This document shows positions 13,899-20,190 of a stretch of DNA of 20,190 nucleotides, piece by piece. Position numbers and translations under genes: made by a program. How positions within the stretch are numbered: the stretch's first letter is position 1; the number at the start of each line of letters is the position of its first letter. The stretch is from an uncultured Eubacteriales bacterium (lineage in GTDB: Bacteria > Bacillota > Clostridia > Oscillospirales > Oscillospiraceae), in the NCBI GenBank assembly GCA_900554625.1, contig USHP01000004.1:1-20190 (forward strand), read 5' to 3'. Below the pieces are notes generated by a model. It ran no database searches. It saw only the letters and a list, made by a program, of their open reading frames with translations, and was not told where the DNA came from.

Positions 13899-15692
13899 TT
13901 AGTTCATACGAATCCACATTGCGGGCCGAATGGTGCCAGTGGAGGAAATTACAGAACCATCACTGAAGTTAATGGAACCATCTCCACTGATGCTGGCAGC
14001 ATCTTTGGATGAAGAACCGGGCGTTCTCAGCCACCACCAGCTTCCGCCAGTGACTTTGTCAATATAAGCGCCCTGATTGGCGGTATATGCTGTGGGCAAG
14101 CACACTCTTTGATCGTCCTGAGGAAAATATTTCAGAACTTCCGGAACGCTCAGCAGGAATACTTTATCCTCAGTATCCCCGCCGGGATTTGTGCCATAGC
14201 TGGGGTTGGGATCTGCGGTTACCGCAGTGGTCAATATCTTTTTCTGTTCCGGCGGTGTGAAAGCGCTCACATAGAAATTGCTGTTCAGCCATCGCCGTAG
14301 GGAACTCTTTTCCCAGGTTGTGTCTTCATATTGGGTGCTGTATTGCATGCAATCCATGGCATTTTCCGAAAGAAGGAAACAGCGATTGTCTTTGATCTCC
14401 AGAATCTTCCACCGAATCGGCTCCGGTCCGTTATCCTGGTTGCCGTCCTGCTCGTAGGAGCCAAATTCCAGAACATCCCCGATGTTCCCCCATGTTTCCG
14501 TTATCCCTATGGGCTGGGATTCTGCTGCCTTCCGGCCTCCGGACTTTCCATAGATCAGAAGCCCCAGGCATAGGAGCACCGCAAGGGGCAGCAAGAACCA
14601 TCCCCGGCGCTTTTGGGAAGGTGCTGCTGGGGGCGTTTCCTTCCGGACGGCGCATTGGGGATTGGTGCATTTTCCTTTATCGTCCAGCCTGGCGCCGCAT
14701 TTTCCGCAGAAAGCCGCGCTGCGCTGCAGCGGGACATACTCAGGCGGCAGCACAGAAGCAGGAGCGGCAACACCTTCTGACACTTGATTCAGCGCATTCA
14801 GAAATGCCTGCGCCGTCTGATAGCGGTCCTGGGGACGATAAGCGCAGGCTTTCCGGATCACGCTTGCCAGCACGCTGCTGGCATTCCTGGGATCTGGCAG
14901 CGCTGCGCCCCGAAGCCTGGGCAGGATCTCCGCATCCGTAACGTACCGGGAAGATGCAAAGGGCAAAAGTCCGCCATTGCTCAGTTCGTACAGGACCAGG
15001 CCCAGGCTGTAAATGTCTACCCGGCTGTCATAGGTTCCGGAAATTTGCTCCGGGGCCAGATACTGGAGGGTACCGACGCTGGTGCTGGCATGGGACGTCG
15101 GCGTATTGCTGAGGATCCGGGAGATGCCGAAATCGCCGAGCTTGTAGTTTCCATCCTCGTTAAAAAAGATGTTTTCCGGCTTGATATCCCGGTGAATAAT
15201 GTGCTTGCTGTGACACAGAATCAGGGCGCTGCAGATGTCTTTTCCGATTTTCAGAATTTCGGCTTCCTGGAATCCGGTCAGATCTCTGCGGTTGATTTCA
15301 CTGCGCAGATCACGAAGCAATTCCATGCGGACCAACATATCGCAGCCGCAAAAACCGCCATCTTCCCAGTTGACAAAGGTATGGTCCAGATAGTCAACAA
15401 TATTGGTTCGTCCCCGCAGGGCGTTCATCATCAGGACTTCCTGTTCGGCCTGGGCTTTGCACGTTTCACAAGCGGCATCATACTCCCGTTTTAAGGAAGG
15501 GGAGAATTCATCCGGCAGACACCTTGTCTGGGTCAGATTCACGACTTTGAGAGCGCTCTCTACAGACTGTGCATCCGAATGTACCAGGCGGAAAACAGCG
15601 GTTTTTCCGCCGGAGCCAAGGCCGATTCTTTCCTGAATTTGCCAATGTTCAAAGACCTTTCCATATTGTTGACACCGGGATTCCATCGACAT
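13899..15692 (-). CDS. transmembrane Ser/Thr protein kinase with zinc ribbon and DUF6273 ectodomain
   Basis: 597 aa. Kinase domain (about 15-300): glycine loop GLGSGGKTAV (24-33), K49, E85, HRDIKPEN (167-174), DFG (187-189), APEQ (213-216), all catalytic residues intact. A zinc ribbon follows (C329, C332, C342, C347; FCGKCGARLD), then a membrane segment (365-381) and an outside DUF6273 domain (402-596) with GDVLEFGSYEQD, IRWKILEI, LRRWLN, and WWLRTPG. Clostridial PASTA kinases bind muropeptides; here PASTA is absent, so the signal must differ. The ribbon is nearly the same as those of C and C'. ATG is 7 nt after GGAGGG; promoter at 15725-15754. Divergent from the coiled-coil membrane protein gene. 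Confidence 0.95.
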   Translation of the reverse strand: MSMESRCQQYGKVFEHWQIQERIGLGSGGKTAVFRLVHSDAQSVESALKVVNLTQTRCLPDEFSPSLKREYDAACETCKAQAEQEVLMMNALRGRTNIVDYLDHTFVNWEDGGFCGCDMLVRMELLRDLRSEINRRDLTGFQEAEILKIGKDICSALILCHSKHIIHRDIKPENIFFNEDGNYKLGDFGISRILSNTPTSHASTSVGTLQYLAPEQISGTYDSRVDIYSLGLVLYELSNGGLLPFASSRYVTDAEILPRLRGAALPDPRNASSVLASVIRKACAYRPQDRYQTAQAFLNALNQVSEGVAAPASVLPPEYVPLQRSAAFCGKCGARLDDKGKCTNPQCAVRKETPPAAPSQKRRGWFLLPLAVLLCLGLLIYGKSGGRKAAESQPIGITETWGNIGDVLEFGSYEQDGNQDNGPEPIRWKILEIKDNRCFLLSENAMDCMQYSTQYEDTTWEKSSLRRWLNSNFYVSAFTPPEQKKILTTAVTADPNPSYGTNPGGDTEDKVFLLSVPEVLKYFPQDDQRVCLPTAYTANQGAYIDKVTGGSWWWLRTPGSSSKDAASISGDGSINFSDGSVISSTGTIRPAMWIRMN

Positions 15693-15706
15693 AAAACGCC
15701 CTCCTT

Positions 15707-15875
15707 TCCTGCGCTATTAACCGTATTATGGCGCAGAAAGATGGAGTTTGTCAATCCTATTTTCATCAGATGAAAAGCAGTTTCTATGGTGTGCCTGCAA
15801 GTTTCCCAATGCCGCCATGAAAAACCAAAAAGGCAGAAAACTTTGCCTGATAAGACGCCAATCCTCCTGCGCTAT
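15707..15875. repeat. repeated TCCTGCGCTAT element in the divergent promoter region
   Basis: TCCTGCGCTAT occurs at 15707-15717 and 15865-15875; the second overlaps a TATACT that could be the -10 of the rightward gene. On the other strand, CTGCGC also directly precedes the kinase -10 (15725-15730). Sharing of CTGCGC next to -10 elements of both divergent genes suggests a common regulator, though 6-11 bp matches can be chance. Confidence 0.35.
15725..15754 (-). promoter_or_regulatory. promoter of the kinase gene
   Basis: Minus strand TTGACA (15749-15754), 18-bp spacer, CATAAT (15725-15730), about 30 bp before the start codon. Confidence 0.75.
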
Positions 15876-15924
15876 ACTGAAGACAACCCGACAAGGAAAA
15901 AGAAAATGGCAGGAGGTTCTCATT

Positions 15925-16878
15925 ATGGAAAGTACACAATTACAGGCATATTTGGAACAGGTTCTCACTCTGGAAACACAGTATCAGACAGCCAGACAGG
16001 CGTATCAGGTCTGTGCTAATAAGATTGCGGGGCTGGGGCATCCCGGACTGCTGGAGGAACCCCAGAAGCCTGCAGAAGAGGGCGGCGGATTTTACTCCGG
16101 TTTGCTTATGGGAATTATTGGATTTGCTGTATGCGCGGTTATCTCACTGATTTTGAGCAGCCTGCGCAATTACGCCGGTGATGGTTGGATCTTGGGAATT
16201 CTATCGATCCTGAGCCCACTTTTGGCACCGCTTCCCATTATTGCAGGCTTCCTCTGGCTGGGTTACTGTGTAATCACGGGAGTAGGGCTCTCCGCTGAGC
16301 AGGCAGAAAAGAACAAAAGAAACAAGCGTAACTATGAGCAGGCATTGCAGCGGTACTATTTTCAAAAATCGCAGGATGAGGAACGGCTGAAGAACGAGCT
16401 AAGGATTCTGCCGGATTTGAAACGGAATGCAGAACTTCTTCGCCAGCGGGCGCAGAAAAACAAGGAAATTCTGGATCAGTATTATGGCCTGAATGTCCTC
16501 GCTCCCAAATACCGCAGCCTAATATGCGTAGCAACCTTTCTGGAATATCTGGAAACAGAACGCTGCTACAAACTGACAGGTCACGAAGGGTGTTACAATC
16601 TGTTTGAAGCTGAATTGCGCCAGGGCATCATTATTGCGCAGCTGACAAATATTTCCCAGCAGCTCGAACAGATTCGCGCAAACCAGGAGCGGGCCGCAGA
16701 TGCTTTGGAGTGCATCCAGCGCACTTGCTCTCATTTGACGGAAGGAATCCAAAATCTCAATGAAAAAATGGATATGGCTCTGGAAAATCAGCGGATCCAG
16801 ACTTACTATGCAGAGCAGGCTGCCCAGGAGCAGCGGTTCCTGAATGACTATGTGGTGATGCGGGACATTTTGTGGTAA
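15925..16878 (+). CDS. coiled-coil membrane protein divergent from the kinase
   Basis: 317 aa; ATG 8 nt after GGAGG (the frame is open upstream but crosses the promoter region). Layout: helical N-terminus (1-50), two membrane segments (about 56-80 and 88-120, the second long and Pro-rich), then a long helical coiled-coil tail (125-310) rich in Gln, Glu and Arg. No known family recognised. The two-helix hairpin would leave both ends in the cytoplasm, so the tail could contact the kinase, FHA or zinc-ribbon proteins (inference from position). It has no zinc ribbon itself, unlike its neighbours. Confidence 0.75.
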   Translation: MESTQLQAYLEQVLTLETQYQTARQAYQVCANKIAGLGHPGLLEEPQKPAEEGGGFYSGLLMGIIGFAVCAVISLILSSLRNYAGDGWILGILSILSPLLAPLPIIAGFLWLGYCVITGVGLSAEQAEKNKRNKRNYEQALQRYYFQKSQDEERLKNELRILPDLKRNAELLRQRAQKNKEILDQYYGLNVLAPKYRSLICVATFLEYLETERCYKLTGHEGCYNLFEAELRQGIIIAQLTNISQQLEQIRANQERAADALECIQRTCSHLTEGIQNLNEKMDMALENQRIQTYYAEQAAQEQRFLNDYVVMRDILW

Positions 16879-16975
16879 AAACATACCTGCAATGTCTGAC
16901 AGCGAAAACCGATCCGCAAAGATATCTGGGCAGATTCACAGTTTCTCCTACCACCAAAAGTTTCCTGGTGTATGC

Positions 16976-17004
16976 TTGATATCTCGGATGCAGCGGGTTA
17001 TAAT
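16976..17004 (+). promoter_or_regulatory. promoter of the A'-C' operon
   Basis: TTGATA (16976-16981), 17-bp spacer, TATAAT (16999-17004), giving a leader of about 135 nt. Hexamers, spacing and immediate flanks equal those of the A promoter at 10537-10565. Confidence 0.8.
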
Positions 17005-17145
17005 TGAAAAAAGCAGGAGAAATACAGAATAACGGGAAAATGGATATCATCCTTCTTTCCCCAAGCCCCAAAAACCAGGTTCACGGTGGGTATCGGTGAA
17101 ACAGGAGAGCACCCAACCGAAACACAGAAATGAGAGGGAGAGAAC

Positions 17146-17838
17146 ATGGAATTTTTGAATGCTTTTGGAAGGAAAACAGCGGATGCCACTGCCAAGCTCA
17201 CCCAGCAGGCGAAGGTCCTTGCGGAGACAACCCGCCTCCAAGGGCTCATCACCGAGGAAAAGCAAAAAATGGTGGAACAGTATACGCAGATTGGCAAGCT
17301 GTACGCGGCCAATCACCGGACTGACTACGAAGAAACATTTGCCGATATGATGATCAGTATTGCTCACTCCGAGGACAGCATCGCTGGATACAAGAAGCAG
17401 ATCCAGGAAGTCAAGGGCGTAGTGGTCTGCGAGAAGTGTGGTGAAGAAGTATCCAAAGATGCCGCTTTTTGCCGGTGCTGCGGCGCTCCGGTTATGGATC
17501 CAGAGAAGTATGTCAGATGCGCCCATTGCGGAGCCCCTATGGAAAAGCACATGAAGTTCTGCACAGTCTGCGGAAATCCCCGGAAATCCGGGAATGCAGC
17601 CAAACGTACCTGCCACAAGTGTGATGCAGAAGCACCGGAAAACGCCGCTTTTTGCTCTGTCTGCGGCAATGCACTCACAAAAGAGGAGCCTGCTGCTGGA
17701 GAAGGACAGCTGCTTCATGCCGGGGGCGAATTCCCGGATCTGTCTACCGAGGAAACCGTCCCGACCCCTCCCCATCGCCTCAAAATCTGTCCGGACTGTG
17801 GTGCGGAATTGGCGGATGATGTACTGTTCTGTATGTAA
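17146..17838 (+). CDS. soluble coiled-coil multi-zinc-ribbon protein, last knuckle cut by a stop (gene A')
   Basis: 230 aa. Same plan as gene A: helical start (QQAK ... RLQGLITEEKQK ... IGKLYAANHRTDYE) then zinc ribbons at about 95-112, 125-142 and 156-173. The fourth ribbon of A is replaced by an acidic linker (180-210). The last ribbon starts ICPDCGAELADDVLFC and is cut after one further residue by TAA (17836-17838), losing its second Cys pair partner. The ribosome site is GGGAG at about 7 nt. First gene of the right-hand operon, facing away from the core kinase. Protein probably still folds, as three ribbons are complete. Confidence 0.85.
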   Translation: MEFLNAFGRKTADATAKLTQQAKVLAETTRLQGLITEEKQKMVEQYTQIGKLYAANHRTDYEETFADMMISIAHSEDSIAGYKKQIQEVKGVVVCEKCGEEVSKDAAFCRCCGAPVMDPEKYVRCAHCGAPMEKHMKFCTVCGNPRKSGNAAKRTCHKCDAEAPENAAFCSVCGNALTKEEPAAGEGQLLHAGGEFPDLSTEETVPTPPHRLKICPDCGAELADDVLFCM

Positions 17839-17856
17839 TGCAGCAGGTATCTGTAA
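17836..17856 (+). other. nonsense codon and stranded last codons of gene A'
   Basis: After FCM the frame reads TAA, then TGC AGC AGG TAT CTG TAA. Read through, the tail FCM-stop-CSRYL has exactly the length of FCTECGKRL at the end of A, with the stop in place of Glu and Ser in place of Gly. A single G-to-T change (GAA to TAA) explains it. Confidence 0.75.
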
Positions 17857-17974
17857 TCTGCAGTGAAGGGTTACAAGTATATCACCTATCAGCGATTCCA
17901 TATCAGGCGGCGGAGAATACGCTGCACCCACCGCCCTTCGGCTTCAAATGCCAGACAGAAAAGGAGTGACATAT

Positions 17975-19516
17975 ATGGCGAAATTTTGCGGGAAATGCGG
18001 TGCAAGTCTGGATGTGGAAACGGGTATGTGCCCGGTTTGTCAGCGGGAGGATATTTTTACCCGACAGAAAAACAGCAGAACACACCCACAGGCAAGTAAG
18101 CGCCGCTCTCTGCGCACAGTGGTTTTCTGTATCCTGATTTTCCTGATCGCGGCAGCGCTGGCCTTGCTGGCGCTGGGTCATACAAAGCCGCTCCCGGAGG
18201 AACCTGTGCAGACAGCACCGGCTGCCACCCAGCCGGTACAGCAGGAGCAGATTCCCCCACAGATCCAGGCCATCGTCACAGATGAATATTTTGACAATTC
18301 CTATGTCAGCCCGGGCCTGTCGGCATCGGTGCAGAAAAGCCTCACCGGCAATACTTACTGCTATCACATACCCAGAGTCAATCTGGATGCTCCCGACATT
18401 GCCCGAACCAACCGGCAAATATATGAGGATCTGTACTATGGCGTCATGATGCCCTATGTGTATTCCATGGCAGAGCCCCATCTGAAGCAGATGGCCTATA
18501 CCTATGGCGAAAAGGGGGATATTCTGTCCATTCTCGTTTGTGCGTATGACCTTACTGCAGAAACCTACCACGATAACCGCCAATACTGGTTGTACAACAT
18601 ATCCAAAACCACCGGCGCCCTTGTGTCCGACAAGGAAGTTGCCAGGGCATTTGGGATTTTTCCGGAAGAATATGATTCCCTGGTGGAGCAAGCGGCAGAA
18701 AAAAAGTCCTGGGAGCTGTACGCGGGCAGCGGCGCAGCGGTTGCCCCCAGCAAGGAGGATGCGGCCTATCGGCAGTGTCTGGAGGAAACCTTGTTTCAGA
18801 ACTGTTTCGCACCTTACATTGACGAAAAAAGCGGCGATCTTTGCCTTGCGGGGATTATTTTTACTGTTGACGGAGACGGTGAGGATCAATTCACCATGAA
18901 TCTGACCGGAACCGCAGAACCTGTGGATCCGGAGCAGCAGCGGGACATCACCCAGCGTTGGGGAGAATCCCAGACATTCTGGAATGAGATACGGGTTGCG
19001 GATTTTTACGAAATCCGGGATCTTCTGGGTGTTCCCGCAGGGCACAATATGACTGTTTATACCGGCACACCATACTATCGGGACGGCTGCCCCCAGTGGA
19101 TCCGGCGGCTGGATGTGGTTATGGATGGGAATCTGGTGGCGGGCGCCTGCGTAGGCACGGATCCTTGCCGGCTGGGCAGCGAAATTGAAATGTACAATCC
19201 CCAGAGCAGTACGCCTTTTACCTATTATGAAGACGGAATAGAGCCCATGTGGTCCATTGAAGGCGTCTGGATATTGAACGAAGAAGAGAACCGGCCCGCA
19301 TTCCGGAAACTGACCTTTGGAAGTGACGGCTATGCAGATGTCATCCATGCCGACGGCACCGCCGAAACACTGCCCTACCGTACAGACAGCATCAATACCA
19401 CCCTGTACCTCGGCTCGGAGAAATACCTGTACAGCGTATGGTCCGGAACCGGAAACTTGTATCTGTTCCCCAATGGGCAAAAGAGCGATCCAATCGTATA
19501 TACGATGCAGTACTGA
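17975..19516 (+). CDS. zinc-ribbon membrane protein with long exported domain (gene C')
   Basis: 513 aa; ATG 8 nt after AAGGAG (a start nine codons earlier has no ribosome site). Zinc ribbon C5, C8, C19, C22 (FCGKCGASLD), membrane segment about 47-68, Pro/Gln linker, then an outside region. Residues about 100-325 repeat the ectodomain of gene C block by block (YHIPRVNLDAPDIARTNRQIY, SILVCAYD, TMNLTGTAEPVDPE). The last 190 residues are extra: a segment with NMTVYTGTPYYRDGC and a C-terminal SIEGVWILNEE ... FGSDGYADV ... DGTAETLPY pattern that resembles the small barrel of the 10791 protein. So C' looks like C plus a barrel domain (inference). Follows A' by 136 bp. Confidence 0.82.
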   Translation: MAKFCGKCGASLDVETGMCPVCQREDIFTRQKNSRTHPQASKRRSLRTVVFCILIFLIAAALALLALGHTKPLPEEPVQTAPAATQPVQQEQIPPQIQAIVTDEYFDNSYVSPGLSASVQKSLTGNTYCYHIPRVNLDAPDIARTNRQIYEDLYYGVMMPYVYSMAEPHLKQMAYTYGEKGDILSILVCAYDLTAETYHDNRQYWLYNISKTTGALVSDKEVARAFGIFPEEYDSLVEQAAEKKSWELYAGSGAAVAPSKEDAAYRQCLEETLFQNCFAPYIDEKSGDLCLAGIIFTVDGDGEDQFTMNLTGTAEPVDPEQQRDITQRWGESQTFWNEIRVADFYEIRDLLGVPAGHNMTVYTGTPYYRDGCPQWIRRLDVVMDGNLVAGACVGTDPCRLGSEIEMYNPQSSTPFTYYEDGIEPMWSIEGVWILNEEENRPAFRKLTFGSDGYADVIHADGTAETLPYRTDSINTTLYLGSEKYLYSVWSGTGNLYLFPNGQKSDPIVYTMQY

Positions 19517-19546
19517 GGAGCGCCGCAAAGATCGGGAGGCGGAAAT

Positions 19547-19965
19547 ATGAAGTGTCAGTATTGTAAGGCCGAACTGTCAAAGGGCATGAACTACTGCCCC
19601 AGATGCGGCACAATGGATGATTATGCTGAGACAAACCGCCCCTCTTGGGAAAGCACGGAGAATATGGTGCAGAACATTTTCTTCGACGGCAAATTCACCA
19701 GTATTGGATGCTTCGTTTTCTGGCTTGCGGAGGCTGCAAATATTACGATTCCTGCCAGCGTATCCGAACTCGGACTATGAGGATGCCATTCTGATTGCAG
19801 CACCTATGAACTTACCTGGAGCCTATACCGGCCCGAAAAGCGTGACCGTTATCGAACACGGGGTGTTTATGTGCTGTCCAAACGAACCGTGGCAGTCCAT
19901 ATGGAAAGGAATACAGAAAACAGCTATAAAAACGCCCCAGTGGGGACTGATGAAGGAACGGGAGA
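19547..19965 (+). pseudogene. decayed paralogue of the BspA-repeat protein (B')
   Basis: The first frame (19547-19780, 77 codons) starts as gene B does (MKCQYCKAELSKGMNYCPRCGT) but goes directly to MDDYAETNRPSW ... FFDGKFTSIG ... ITIPASVSELG. This aligns with residues 114-170 of B (MNDYPDGDTPPW ... FEGDITRIG ... FIPASVTEIG). Residues 23-113 of B, including the membrane segment, are missing in frame. A shift near 19760-19780 then moves the homology to another frame (DYEDAILIAAPMNLPGAYTG, VIEHGVFMCC), matching B at LITAPPVLTGTYT. The rest of the repeat array is gone. The short first frame could still make a soluble ribbon peptide, having a ribosome site (GGGAGG) and ATG. Confidence 0.75.
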
Positions 19966-19968
19966 CCT

Positions 19969-20190
19969 ATGTCAAAGAACAAACTGATATGTAAAAATTG
20001 CGGCAGGGAATACTCTGGAAATGCAAAATTTTGTGCTGCCTGCGGCAGCAGGCTGGTTGCCCGGAAATCTGCGAACAGAAAAACAGTGTATTTTGTCCTG
20101 GGGATTTCCCTTTCGCTGATTCTTACTGGAGTGCTATTGGCCGGAGTGTTTTTCGACTGGAATAACATCGCGCAGATGGTTCCCGGAAAT
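19969..20190 (+). CDS. zinc-ribbon membrane protein, start only (runs off the window)
   Basis: 74 codons are visible, starting at ATG 19969 just after GGGAG. Zinc ribbon C8, C11, C22, C25 (ICKNCGREYSG ... FCAACGSRLV), then a membrane segment (about 41-62, VYFVLGISLSLILTGVLLAG) and the start of an outside part. Fourth gene of the right-hand operon, placed directly behind the B' remnant, and another member of the ZR-TM-ectodomain set. The ectodomain cannot be identified from this window. Confidence 0.75.
   Translation, partial: MSKNKLICKNCGREYSGNAKFCAACGSRLVARKSANRKTVYFVLGISLSLILTGVLLAGVFFDWNNIAQMVPGN

Noticed and set aside
17830..17856. Programmed stop-codon read-through or recoding at the end of A'
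   Set aside because: The codon is TAA with no visible downstream recoding structure; a plain nonsense mutation is simpler, given the second change (Gly to Ser) in the tail.
17903..19528. 541-codon minus-strand frame opposite gene C'
   Set aside because: The plus-strand product has a zinc ribbon, a membrane segment and paralogy to C; the antisense frame has no domain and results from codon bias.

Overview
The window looks like chromosome from a gut-type Clostridia, most likely Oscillospirales/Ruminococcaceae. The signs are TnpV- and DUF6809-type small proteins, an amidoligase remnant, BspA-type repeats, DUF6273, many small zinc-ribbon (ZR) membrane proteins, mid-GC content and sigma-A-like promoters. 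This assignment is inference from family content; no marker gene is present.

Left third (1-7400), all leftward: an accessory, scarred region. It holds a U32-peptidase-like protein co-transcribed with a DUF389 membrane protein from a consensus promoter, then a Fic-TnpV-DUF6809 mini-operon whose Fic protein has lost its catalytic His. Next come the 3' half of a tRNA-Ala(GGC) gene beside the C-terminal stump of a tyrosine recombinase (the scar of an integrated element), an AAA-ATPase/PD-(D/E)XK protein with an N-terminal HTH and palindromic operator candidates inside its promoter, and a deleted amidoligase pseudogene cut off at that operator region.

Right two thirds (7400-20190): one coherent locus built around a eukaryotic-type Ser/Thr kinase. 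The kinase has the layout kinase - ZR - membrane segment - DUF6273 ectodomain. Beside it are a PP2C phosphatase, an HTH regulator, a double-FHA protein, a small ZR-membrane protein, and a divergent coiled-coil membrane protein. This core is flanked by two paralogous operons. The left one (7515-10400) encodes A (coiled coil + five ZRs), B (ZR-TM-BspA repeats) and C (ZR-TM-ectodomain). The right one (17146-end) encodes A', C', a decayed B' and a further ZR-TM protein running off the window. A and A' share near-identical promoter hexamers (TTGATA-N17-TATAAT).

Working model (inference): ZR-TM-ectodomain proteins sample the cell surface, the kinase and PP2C set the phosphorylation state, FHA1 reads phosphothreonine, and the soluble multi-ZR proteins A/A' act as cytoplasmic partners. 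The locus is evolving by duplication and decay: A' has a nonsense codon in its last knuckle, B' has lost its membrane segment and is frameshifted, and the small ZR-TM protein has a one-base frameshift.
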